This document shows, piece after piece, positions 25,542 through 33,130 of a DNA stretch of 64,000 nt. The DNA lies in assembly GCF_900236475.1 (NCBI RefSeq), contig NZ_LT963352.1:1178001-1242000 (forward strand), in the 5' to 3' direction. The position numbers and the translations under genes are program-made. Position 1 is the stretch's first letter, and each line of letters starts with the position of its first letter. Under the pieces are notes generated by a model. It saw nothing but the letters and a program-made list of their open reading frames with translations. It did not search any database and was not told the origin of the DNA. The stretch is from Streptomyces chartreusis NRRL 3882 (GTDB taxonomy: Bacteria; Actinomycetota; Actinomycetes; Streptomycetales; Streptomycetaceae).

Positions 25542-26255
25542 TCAATCCCGAGCCCGCGACTCCCAGACCCGGAACCCTGCGATCCGGAAGTGGCTCCACA
25601 CGGTCCGGAAGCCGAAGTGCCCAGTGGTGTACGGCTCCGGATCGCTGTAGTCGAACACGAGCCTCCCGTTGTTCCACCACCGCACCGTCGAACCGTCGGA
25701 GACGATCCGCACCCGGTTCGGCTCACCCGGCACCAGCAGCGGCTCGGTGTAGTCGTAGACCAGGGGCCGGACACCGGGCTCGCCGACATACCGCCGCAGC
25801 CGGGTCGTGGTGTTGTGGTTCGCCCCGTAACCGGCGTAGTACGTCGTCAGGTGGTCGTACTCCGCCAGCGCCCCACCACGCGGGGTGGCGAAGAGATCGT
25901 CCGGGGAGCGGACGTCGGTCGCGTTCCAGAAGTTGTTGAGGTCCGAGACGCGGTCGTTGGCCCCGCCCTCCGACACAGGCGTCGCGGTGTACTCCAGGAC
26001 GTACGGGCCTTCGAGCCGCCGTCTGAACCAGACGGTCGCGCCGCTCGGTACGTCGATCTCAAGGACGCCACGGGAGGCGGTGACCGTCCCGCCGTCCTGG
26101 AGTTCGGTGGCCCACTGGCCGAGGCCGTGGCAGAAGTCGTCGTGGGCGATGAGACGGCGGCGCCGGGGGGCGGCGTACGCGGCCCCCGTCGGGGCGAGCG
26201 CCGCCAGGGCGGCTCCGGCGGTCAGGGCTCCGAACGCCCTGCGGGTGGTCGGCAC
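25542..26255 (-). CDS. Tat-type secreted protein with DUF6250-like lectin/lyase fold
   Basis: The product is 237 residues. The N-terminus is a twin-arginine signal: TTRRAFGALTAGAALAALAPTGAAYA|AP. The mature part is a concanavalin-like beta-sandwich: DDFCHGLGQWATELQDGG...VLEIDVPSGATVWFRRRLEGPYVLEYTATP...DLNNFWNATD...NHNTTTRLRRYVGE...HFGFRTVWSHFRIAGFRVWE. DUF6250 proteins often accompany pectin- or rhamnogalacturonan-degrading enzymes. The GTG at 26255 has AAGGAG nine bases upstream. The ATG at 26264 directly abuts that site and is less likely. Confidence 0.75.
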   Translation of the reverse strand: MPTTRRAFGALTAGAALAALAPTGAAYAAPRRRRLIAHDDFCHGLGQWATELQDGGTVTASRGVLEIDVPSGATVWFRRRLEGPYVLEYTATPVSEGGANDRVSDLNNFWNATDVRSPDDLFATPRGGALAEYDHLTTYYAGYGANHNTTTRLRRYVGEPGVRPLVYDYTEPLLVPGEPNRVRIVSDGSTVRWWNNGRLVFDYSDPEPYTTGHFGFRTVWSHFRIAGFRVWESRARD

Positions 26256-26293
26256 GGGACACATCTCCTTCGGGATCCGTCTGGAAGGCTCTA

Positions 26294-26305
26294 GAAAGCG
26301 CTTGC
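26294..26305 (-). promoter_or_regulatory. LacI-type operator GAAAGCGCTTGC
   Basis: The core AAGCGCTT is a perfect palindrome and the flanks match the GAAAGCGCTTTC class bound by LacI-family sugar repressors in Streptomyces. It lies about 40 bases upstream of the start of the secreted DUF6250 gene, consistent with carbohydrate-controlled expression. The repressor gene is not in the window. Confidence 0.55.
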
Positions 26306-26384
26306 GCTCCGGACGGGATCACTGTGTCCCAACTGCCGCCCGCTGTCGATCCCTTGAGGCGACCGGAAGGGCGCACCACGCACG

Positions 26385-26422
26385 CCGAAGGCCGGACCCG
26401 GGGGTCGGGGTCCGGCCTTCGG
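26385..26422. terminator. hairpin terminator after the M23 peptidase gene
   Basis: CCGAAGGCCGGACCC and GGGTCCGGCCTTCGG form a perfect 15-bp stem with an eight-base loop, about 30 bases past the stop of the minus-strand M23 gene. Confidence 0.9.
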
Positions 26423-26453
26423 TCGCGTGTCAGGCAGGTGGTCGTGCGGTCGG

Positions 26454-27344
26454 TCAGCCGACGGAGACGCCGTGCGAGCGCAGGTAGGCGACCGGGTCCA
26501 CGTCCGAGCCGTAGTCCGGCGTGGTGCGGATCTCGAAGTGCAGGTGCGGTCCGGTCACGTTGCCGGTGGCACCGGACAGGCCTATCTGCTGCCCGGCGGT
26601 CACGGTCTGGCCGGCCGAGACGGAGAGCTGGGACAGGTGGGCGTACTGCGCGTAGAAGCCGTCGTTCAGCTTGATGACGACCTGGTTGCCGTACGCGCCG
26701 CCCCAGCCGGCGGAGACGACCGTGCCCGCGCCGACGGCCTTGAGCGAGGTGCCGGTCGGGACGACGAAGTCGACACCGGTGTGGTAGCCGCTGGACCACA
26801 TGCTGCCGGACATGTGGTAGGGGGTGCCGACGGTGGCGCCCTCCACCGGGAGGGTGAAGCCGCTGGAGGCCGCGGCGGCCGGCTTGGCGGCGGCCGGCTT
26901 CGAGGACGACTCGGAGGCGGAGGACTTGGACGCCGAGGGCTTCGCCGGGGCCGAGGACTTGGACTCGCTCGCCGCCGCCTTCTTGCCGATCGACAGCTTC
27001 AGGCCCGGGTGGATCAGCGACGGGTCGTCGCCGACGGCGTCACGGTTGTCCGCGTAGAGCTTCTTCCAGCCGCCGTCGACGTTCTGCTCGTCGGCGATCT
27101 TCGCCAGATAGTCACCGGCCCGCACGGTGTACGTGCGAACGCCCGTGGCCTTTTCGGCGGCCTTCTTCTCGGCGGCCGGAGCGGACTGGACGGCCTTTTC
27201 CGGAGCCGACTGCGGAGTGGCGGCGTGGGCGCCGGCGGCTCCCATGAGCGGAAGAGCGAGAGCGGCCCCGCCGGTTCCGGCGATGGCGATGGAGCGGGTG
27301 AAACGCTGGTTCTTCGGGCGGCGGTGCTTACCCTTCGCGGGCAT
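26454..27344 (-). CDS. secreted LysM/M23 endopeptidase
   Basis: The product is 296 residues. A signal peptide (RFTRSIAIAGTGGAALALPLMGAAGAHA|A) is followed by a LysM peptidoglycan-binding domain (TYTVRAGDYLAKIADEQNVDG..., about residues 70-120), a Ser/Ala/Lys-rich linker, and a C-terminal M23 peptidase domain with zinc ligands in HTGVDF and HLHFEIR. It cuts peptide cross-links in peptidoglycan. ATG 27344 follows GAGAGGA. Expression is predicted to be under the c-di-AMP riboswitch just upstream, as known for actinobacterial cell-wall hydrolases. Confidence 0.94.
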   Translation of the reverse strand: MPAKGKHRRPKNQRFTRSIAIAGTGGAALALPLMGAAGAHAATPQSAPEKAVQSAPAAEKKAAEKATGVRTYTVRAGDYLAKIADEQNVDGGWKKLYADNRDAVGDDPSLIHPGLKLSIGKKAAASESKSSAPAKPSASKSSASESSSKPAAAKPAAAASSGFTLPVEGATVGTPYHMSGSMWSSGYHTGVDFVVPTGTSLKAVGAGTVVSAGWGGAYGNQVVIKLNDGFYAQYAHLSQLSVSAGQTVTAGQQIGLSGATGNVTGPHLHFEIRTTPDYGSDVDPVAYLRSHGVSVG

Positions 27345-27361
27345 GGCGAATTCCTCTCCGT

Positions 27362-27536
27362 CGCCTGCGAGGTGAGCTGTCGGGTTCGGACTGGAGATGC
27401 CCGGCCACGCCGAGGCGCGGCTTAACCCCAAGCCGTTCCGGGAACCGGAACAGGCGTCTTACCTGTGGGTCCCCCGCTCCTGCCGTACGTCGGGTCAGTG
27501 TGTGCGGGCTCCGGGCGGCGGCAGGATTAGGCGTCC
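27362..27536 (-). ncRNA. c-di-AMP (ydaO/yuaA-type) riboswitch
   Basis: Read on the minus strand, the leader contains the conserved elements in order: CGCCTAATCCTGCCGCCG at the 5' side, AGCGGGGGACCCA, CTTGGGGTTAAGCCG, CCGGGCATCTCC and, near the 3' end, CCGAACCCGACAGCTCACC followed by CGCAGGCG, which closes P1 with CGCCT. It ends about 18 bases before the start codon of the LysM/M23 gene. In actinobacteria this riboswitch class turns off cell-wall hydrolase genes when c-di-AMP is high. Confidence 0.93.
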
Positions 27537-27821
27537 GTCCGGATTGGTGTGGAACGTAAGCGACCAGGACGCAAAGGGACAAGCGTGCGGTTGCCTGTGA
27601 CGGCGTTTTTCTTGACGCACCGGCACATTTTCCGTCACGGAGCGTGGATTACCGATCAATCACTTCCCTCAATATCCCTGAATGACGCGGGAATTACGTG
27701 CACATGGCAACAACACATCGTCACGAATATGACGATGCTCACGCACCCCGGCCTCATCTCCTTTACGACCGGGGCACGTTATGCCTAAATAACCGAAGCG
27801 CTCTCTATTCGGACAGAACGA
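27537..27821. other. intergenic region between the riboswitch and the alpha-galactosidase
   Basis: About 285 bases, markedly less GC-rich than the surroundings (for example TTTTTCTTGACGCACCGGCAC... near 27605 and several TAT/ATG-rich stretches). It contains the promoter of the M23 gene on the minus strand. GAAGCGCTC near 27796 resembles half of a LacI-type operator. I see no gene. Confidence 0.4.
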
Positions 27822-29900
27822 CTACTTGCGCTTAAGTCGGACGACGGTGGCGTCCAGATCCCCGCGCAGACCGACCCGCAGCCCGTGGTGGAGCAGCACG
27901 GCACCTCGGTGAACTTCGCCCGTTTTGAGGCATTCGTACGACGCCGAGGGGTCCAGGCCCCGCAGCCGGAGCGCCGGAACGGGCTCGCCGTAGCGCTGCG
28001 CCTGGAGCCAGGCGAGGACGACGCTCTCGTCGCCGAGCACGTACTGCACGGCACTCAGGCCACCCTCCGGCGGGCGCAGCCGGTGCAGCTCGCCGCGCTG
28101 CACCACCGGCCGGATCTCCTTGTACAGCTCCACCCAGTCCCGCGCCTCGGCGAGTTCCCGCTCCGTCCACTTCGTGAGGTCGCCGCCGACCCCGAGCACC
28201 CCGGCCATGGCGCTGACGAACCGGAACCGCAGTGAGCTGGCGCGCTGGTTGAGCATGGCGTTCGGGCTGTCGGTGACCCAGGCGGCCATGACCCGGGCCG
28301 GATGGATCTGGCTGAAGCCGTGCTGGATGGCGAGCCGGTCGAGCGGGTCGGTGTTGTCCGAGGTCCACACCTGGTCCGTGCGGCCGAGCACGCCGAGGTC
28401 GATCCGGCCGCCGCCGCCCGAGCAGGACTCGAAGGCCACCCCGGGGTGTGCGGCCCGCAGCCGGTCCAGCAGGGCGTACAGGGCACGGACGTGGTCGACC
28501 CACAGACGCTGCGGGTAGGGGTCGTCCGGCCAGCCGGCGTCGGTGAAGCAGCGGTTGAAGTCCCACTTGACGTAGTCGATCGGGGCGCTGGAGAGGAGCC
28601 CGTCGAGCTGCTCCCAGAGGTACTCCTGAACGTCCACACGGGCGAGGTTCAGTACGAGTTGATTGCGGAACTCCGTCCGCTTTCGTCCCGGTTGGTACTG
28701 CACCCAGTCCGGGTGCGCGCGGTACAGGTCGCTGTCCGGGTTGACCATCTCCGGCTCGACCCAGATCCCGAACTGCATACCGAGGCCGTGCACGTGCTCG
28801 GCGAGCGGCTTGAGGCCGCCCGGGAAACGGTCGGGGTTGGGGGTCCAGTCGCCGAGTCCGGCCCGGTCGCTGGTGCGCGTCCCGAACCAGCCGTCGTCGA
28901 CCACGAACAGCTCGACGCCCATGGCGGCGGCCCGCTCGGCGAGCGCCCGCTGCTGCTCCTCGGAGATGTCGAACTCGGTGGCCTCCCAGGAGTTGAACAG
29001 CACCGGCCGGTCCTGGTCGGCGCCCGGGATCACGTACGCCCGCTGGTAGGCGTGCCAGGCGCGGCTGGCCCCGCCGTAGCCGCCGTCGGTCCAGAGCCCG
29101 GCGAAGACGGGGGTCGTGTACGACTCCCCCGTGCCCAGCATCAGCAGGCCCGAGTCGTCGTACCCGGCCCCGCCGGTGATCTGCACGCGCGCGTCCGGGA
29201 GCTGGGCCACGGCGATCCGCCAGGACCCGGACCAGCCCAGCGCGCATCCGTAGACCTCGCCGCGCTCCTCCGTCGCGTCGGTGTCGAGCGCGACCCACGG
29301 CAGGTGCTGGTGACCGGTGTGGCCGCGGCGGCTGCCGATGACCTTCTCGCCGTGGGTGAGGGCGGAGCGCTCCAGCCGGGACTCGGCGCCCCAGCGGCCG
29401 TGCAGCTGGGACAGCCGCCAGGTGTCGCGGTCGGGCAGGGTCCAGGTGGCGGAGTCGGCGCGCAGCACCTCGACGGCGGGTCCGTGGTTGTCGAGGGTCA
29501 CCCAGCGCTCGACGACGTCCGTCGAGGAGCGCATCCGGTAGTGCAGCGTGACGGCGAGGTCGCCGTCGCGGAAGCGCAGCCGCAGCTCACCGTCCTCGGC
29601 GTCATGCCCCTCGTAGGTCCACTCCGTGCCGCGCCGCTCGCCGGTGCGTACGGACAGGGCGGGCCGGGCGAAACGGGGACCGCCCTCGACCGGGTACTCC
29701 TCGCGCCCGTCGAGCGGTGATTCGAAGGGCCAGTAGTCCGGCAGCGGCCGGACGGCGAGGGCCTCGGCGTCGGCCAGGCCGATCCGGGCGCCCCAGTGCA
29801 GGTGCAGCAGCTCGTCGCGGTCGGTGACGTGGACGGCGTAGCTGCTGGCCGGCCCGGAGAGCACCCACGTACGACCGTCTTCGGAGATGTCCAGCATCAT
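27822..29900 (-). CDS. alpha-galactosidase, GH36
   Basis: The product is 692 residues, the usual size for bacterial GH36. Beta-sandwich N-terminal domain, then a catalytic barrel with LFVVDDGWFG, FGIWVEPEMVN, the nucleophile aspartate in YVKWDFNR, ESCSGGGGRIDLG and the acid/base aspartate in WTSDNTDPLDR. It hydrolyses terminal alpha-1,6-galactose from raffinose-type sugars. No signal peptide, so it acts inside the cell. Two adjacent ATG codons (29900, 29897) are possible; the second has the better spacing to GTGAGG. Confidence 0.94.
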   Translation of the reverse strand: MMLDISEDGRTWVLSGPASSYAVHVTDRDELLHLHWGARIGLADAEALAVRPLPDYWPFESPLDGREEYPVEGGPRFARPALSVRTGERRGTEWTYEGHDAEDGELRLRFRDGDLAVTLHYRMRSSTDVVERWVTLDNHGPAVEVLRADSATWTLPDRDTWRLSQLHGRWGAESRLERSALTHGEKVIGSRRGHTGHQHLPWVALDTDATEERGEVYGCALGWSGSWRIAVAQLPDARVQITGGAGYDDSGLLMLGTGESYTTPVFAGLWTDGGYGGASRAWHAYQRAYVIPGADQDRPVLFNSWEATEFDISEEQQRALAERAAAMGVELFVVDDGWFGTRTSDRAGLGDWTPNPDRFPGGLKPLAEHVHGLGMQFGIWVEPEMVNPDSDLYRAHPDWVQYQPGRKRTEFRNQLVLNLARVDVQEYLWEQLDGLLSSAPIDYVKWDFNRCFTDAGWPDDPYPQRLWVDHVRALYALLDRLRAAHPGVAFESCSGGGGRIDLGVLGRTDQVWTSDNTDPLDRLAIQHGFSQIHPARVMAAWVTDSPNAMLNQRASSLRFRFVSAMAGVLGVGGDLTKWTERELAEARDWVELYKEIRPVVQRGELHRLRPPEGGLSAVQYVLGDESVVLAWLQAQRYGEPVPALRLRGLDPSASYECLKTGEVHRGAVLLHHGLRVGLRGDLDATVVRLKRK

Positions 29901-30076
29901 GGCCTCACAGATTCGAACAAGCCCGACCAGGTGCGACCAGGCGCCAACATCATCGGGGGCTTCGGGCGCTCCGGGCAACGCCTGTGGACAACTCATTGCC
30001 CCAGGCAGGCATGTCGTATCGTCGAGTGGTGCCCGTCGACGAGCCGCGCCGGCGGCGCCGATGGGGAGGAGCCCAC

Positions 30077-30874
30077 GTGACACAGCAGGTCCCGTCGACC
30101 GAGCCCGAGCTGGCCGGAGTGCGCAACTTCCGCGATGTGGGGGGACTGCCGACCGTGGACGGACGACGGGTGCGGCGGGGAGTGCTGTTCCGCAGTGGCC
30201 ACCTCGCCCATGCGACCGGGGAGGACGCCGCCTTCCTGACCACCCTGGGCCTGCACACGATCTTCGACTTCCGCAACGCGGCCGACCAGAAGCTCGAAGG
30301 GCCGGACGTCGAGCTGCCGGGCGTGCGCAATGTGAACCTGCCGCTGAGCGACCCCGCCGACGGCGCCGAGTTCTGGAAGATGGTCCGCGACGGCGACCTC
30401 GACCAGCTGCGCGCGATCCTCTCGGACGGCAAGGGCGCGGACCGGATGATCGCCTCGTACCGCATGATCATCAGGAGTCGCACGGCCGAGCACTCCCAGG
30501 TGCTGCACGCACTCGCCGAGGACAGCGTCCCCGCCCTGATGCACTGCGCGGCGGGCAAGGACCGGGCGGGTCTGTCCATCGCGGTGACGCTGCTCGCCCT
30601 GGGTGTCGAACGCGAGGCGATCCTCGAGGACTACCTGAAGTCCAACGCCAAGCACCGCCGCTACAAGGTGCACCGCAGCAGCTCCGCCGCCTCGGCCTAC
30701 TCCCCCGAGGTCATGGAGCTGCTCAGCCCCCTGTTCGACGCGCGCGCCGAGTACCTGGCGGCGGCCTTCGACACCATCGAGGAGACGTGGGGCGGCGTCG
30801 ACGCCTATCTGGAGAAGGGGCTCGGGCTCACGCCTGAGGCCCGGGAGCGGCTGCGCGAGCGGCTGCTCGACTGA
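30077..30874 (+). CDS. tyrosine-protein phosphatase (dual-specificity-like)
   Basis: The product is 265 residues. NFRDVGGLPTVDGRRVRRGVLFRSG at the N-terminus and the P-loop HCAAGKDRAG (Cys and Arg of the CX5R motif, about residues 175-184) place it with the Y_phosphatase3/PtpA-like bacterial tyrosine or phosphoinositide phosphatases. A general-acid region precedes the P-loop. GTG 30077 is preferred because GGGGAGGAG lies five bases upstream. It is transcribed away from the alpha-galactosidase gene, and the targets are unknown. Confidence 0.9.
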   Translation: MTQQVPSTEPELAGVRNFRDVGGLPTVDGRRVRRGVLFRSGHLAHATGEDAAFLTTLGLHTIFDFRNAADQKLEGPDVELPGVRNVNLPLSDPADGAEFWKMVRDGDLDQLRAILSDGKGADRMIASYRMIIRSRTAEHSQVLHALAEDSVPALMHCAAGKDRAGLSIAVTLLALGVEREAILEDYLKSNAKHRRYKVHRSSSAASAYSPEVMELLSPLFDARAEYLAAAFDTIEETWGGVDAYLEKGLGLTPEARERLRERLLD

Positions 30875-30895
30875 CGTACGGCGCCGGCCCGGCGG

Positions 30896-31015
30896 CTACT
30901 TGGCCCCCACCTCGAACAGCAGGTACACGAAGGCCGCGAAGACATGGCCCACGACGAGGTAGATGAACAGCCGCACCCACAGGGCGCGGGGGAACTTCTC
31001 CTCCATGTCCTTCAC
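30896..31015 (-). CDS. DUF6126-like single-pass membrane microprotein
   Basis: The product is 39 residues: a short charged N-terminus (VKDMEEKFPRAL), one transmembrane helix (VRLFIYLVVGHVFAAFVYLLF) and EVGAK. The GTG start overlaps the stop of the XRE-cupin gene as GTGA, so the two are coupled. I recall a family, DUF6126, of this size in the same position next to XRE-cupin regulators in Streptomyces. Function unknown; a membrane anchor or a toxin-like peptide are both possible. Confidence 0.78.
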   Translation of the reverse strand: MKDMEEKFPRALWVRLFIYLVVGHVFAAFVYLLFEVGAK

Positions 31016-31656
31016 GGCATGTCTCCTGGGGTGGGGCCCAGGCACAGGGCGGCCGTGGGGCTCTGCAAGAGGGTGTGGACGAAGAGCAGTTCGACGCCGT
31101 CCGGGTCCTGGGCGGCGATCCGGTGCGGGGTCAGCGAGTCGAAGTGCGCGCTGTCGCCCGGCGCGAGCTGGTGCGTGGTGTCGCCGAGGCGCAGTCGCAG
31201 CCGTCCCCGGAGCACGTGGAGCCACTCCTCGCCGGGGTGGACGCGCACGATGTCGCCCTGGGAGCCGTACGGGACGTGGACGCGCAGGGCCTGCATCCCG
31301 CGCGCGGGCGCGCCGGCCTGCCAGTACGTCCAGCCGCCCGCCGCGGTCGGTTCCATGTCGGCGGCGCGGATGACGGCGTCCCGGGCGGCGGCCGTCTCGC
31401 CGAGCAGCTCGGCGACCGTCGTACCGTAGACGCGGGCGAGCGCGAGCAGCATCGGCAGGGATGGCTGGCGCTGCCCGGTCTCCAGGCGGGAGAGGTGGGC
31501 GGGCGACAGTCCGGCGGCGCGGGCCGCGGCCTCCAGGGTCAGGGAGGCCTGGCGCCGCAACGACCGCAGCTGTGGCGCGACGGCGGGCAGCGGATCCGCT
31601 GCCCGGTCAGCCGACGGGGCGGCCCCGGAGGGCCGCTCGGTCTCGGAGGAGCTCAT
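31012..31656 (-). CDS. XRE-family regulator with cupin domain
   Basis: The product is 214 residues. The HTH is LRSLRRQASLTLEAAARAAGLSPAHLSRLETGQRQPSL (about residues 30-67). A cupin sensor domain follows (VHPGEEWLHVLRGRLRLRLGDTTHQLAPGDSAHFDSLTPHRI). A variable disordered N-terminus of about 25 residues precedes the HTH. ATG 31656 has only GGAG two bases away. Two tandem palindromes lie immediately upstream, so autoregulation is likely. It is coupled to the 39-residue membrane protein and lies at the distal end of the hopanoid operon, but has its own control region. Confidence 0.9.
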   Translation of the reverse strand: MSSSETERPSGAAPSADRAADPLPAVAPQLRSLRRQASLTLEAAARAAGLSPAHLSRLETGQRQPSLPMLLALARVYGTTVAELLGETAAARDAVIRAADMEPTAAGGWTYWQAGAPARGMQALRVHVPYGSQGDIVRVHPGEEWLHVLRGRLRLRLGDTTHQLAPGDSAHFDSLTPHRIAAQDPDGVELLFVHTLLQSPTAALCLGPTPGDMP

Positions 31657-31676
31657 GGCTCCATTCAGCCGGAGCC

Positions 31677-31714
31677 TTGCCCTGGCGGCAAATTTCTTGC
31701 CTCTGAGGCAAGAA
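31677..31714 (-). promoter_or_regulatory. tandem operators TTGCC-N5-GGCAA
   Basis: Two copies of TTGCC-N5-GGCAA are found at 31677-31691 and 31697-31711, exactly 20 bases apart. The second is extended to TTCTTGCC-TCTGA-GGCAAGAA (31694-31714). They fill the space between the aminotransferase stop and the XRE-cupin start and are the obvious binding sites for that regulator, placed on one face of the helix. Confidence 0.7.
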
Positions 31715-33130
31715 TCAGCGGTTGGCCACCGCCTGTTTGACGAGCGTCTTGCCGAAGTCCCACACCAGGCCCCCGTCGTGCGCGTCGTCCATCACGGCCG
31801 TGAAGGCGTCGACGAACCGGTCCACCTCCCGCTCGCCGATGATCAGCGGCGGGATCAGCTTGATCACCTCCATGTGATCGCCGGAGACCTGGGTGAGGAT
31901 CCGGTGCTTCCGGAGCAGCGGTACGACGACCATCTGCGCGAACAGGCCCTTGCGCGCGGCCTGGAGCATGGCCCAGCGGCTGCGCAGCTTCAGAGACTTC
32001 GGCCGGCCGAACTCGATGCCGATCATCAGGCCCCGGCCGCGGACGTCGGCGAGCATCTCGTACTTGTCCGTCAGCGCCGCGAGCCGGGATCTGAGCAGTT
32101 CCCCGGTGGTGCGGACGCCGGCGACGATCTGCTCGTTCTCCATCACCGACAGCACCGCCAGGCCCGCCGCCATGGCCTGCGCGTTGGACCCGAAGCTCGC
32201 CGAGTGGACCAGCACCCGGTCCATCGACGAGTACACCTTCTTGAAGATCCAGTCCTTGCCGAGCGTGGCGCCCACCGGCACGTAGCCGCCGGAGAGCGCC
32301 TTGGCCACGCACACCAGGTCCGGTTCCACGCCGTCCTCGTGCTGGTAGGCGTAGAAGTCGCCGGTACGGCCGAGGCCCGTCTGCACCTCGTCGGCGATGA
32401 GCAGCGCCTTGTGCCGGTGCAGCAGTTCCTGGGCGGCCAGGAGATAGCCGGGCGGGGCCTCCAGCACGCCCTTGCCCTGGATGGGCTCGACGATCAGGGC
32501 GGCGACGTCGCCCTTCTTCAACTCCCTCTCCAGCGCGTCGAGGTCGCCGAGCGGTACGGCCGTGTCGGGCAGCAGCGGGGCGAAGCCGTCACGGAAGCCG
32601 GGCTCGCCGTTGACGGAGAGGGAGCCGGTGGTCAAGCCGTGGAAGGCGTGCGCGCAGTACAGGATCCTGGGCCTGCGGGTGACGAAGCGGGCGAACTTCA
32701 GCGCTCCCTCGACCGCTTCCGTACCGCTGTTGCCGAAGAACACCCGGTCCAGGTGCGGGCTGTGTGCGAGCAGCTTCTCGGCCAGCAGGCCGGGCAGCGG
32801 CTGGCAGTCGAACCGGGTGAGGTCGGCGAGCTGGGCGTCCAGGACGTCGTGCAGCGCCTTGCGCACCACGGGGTGGTGGCGGCCGAGCCCCATCACCCCG
32901 AACCCGGCGAGCATGTCCAGGTAGTCGCGGCCGTCCGCGTCGTAGAAGTAGGCGCCCTCGGCGCGCTCGTAGACCTTGTCGAAGCCGATGGTGTGCAGCA
33001 TGCGCGGGAGCTGGTGGTTGAGGTACCGGGTGTGCAGCTCGTAGCGCTCGGCTCCGCGTCGGGCCAGCAGTCTGCCGAGGTCGAACTCCCCGGCCTGCGA
33101 CGACTCCGACGCGGATTCGGCGGTGGTCAT
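31715..33130 (-). CDS. class III aminotransferase of the hopanoid operon (HpnO-like)
   Basis: The product is 471 residues of the PLP fold type I, class [51 protein letters not shown] and the Schiff-base lysine in [14 protein letters not shown]. Position at the end of the hopanoid operon, overlapping the dxs stop as ATGA, fits the enzyme that puts an amino group on the ribose-derived side chain to give aminobacteriohopanetriol. The specific substrate is inferred from context; close relatives act on ornithine or aspartate. Confidence 0.85.
   Translation of the reverse strand: MTTAESASESSQAGEFDLGRLLARRGAERYELHTRYLNHQLPRMLHTIGFDKVYERAEGAYFYDADGRDYLDMLAGFGVMGLGRHHPVVRKALHDVLDAQLADLTRFDCQPLPGLLAEKLLAHSPHLDRVFFGNSGTEAVEGALKFARFVTRRPRILYCAHAFHGLTTGSLSVNGEPGFRDGFAPLLPDTAVPLGDLDALERELKKGDVAALIVEPIQGKGVLEAPPGYLLAAQELLHRHKALLIADEVQTGLGRTGDFYAYQHEDGVEPDLVCVAKALSGGYVPVGATLGKDWIFKKVYSSMDRVLVHSASFGSNAQAMAAGLAVLSVMENEQIVAGVRTTGELLRSRLAALTDKYEMLADVRGRGLMIGIEFGRPKSLKLRSRWAMLQAARKGLFAQMVVVPLLRKHRILTQVSGDHMEVIKLIPPLIIGEREVDRFVDAFTAVMDDAHDGGLVWDFGKTLVKQAVANR

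Noticed and set aside
25525..25560. tRNA-like fragment (GCGGGTTCAATCCCGAGCCC).
   Set aside because: It looks like a T-arm, but the stem does not pair properly and no acceptor, D or anticodon arm is present. Probably chance or a worn remnant.
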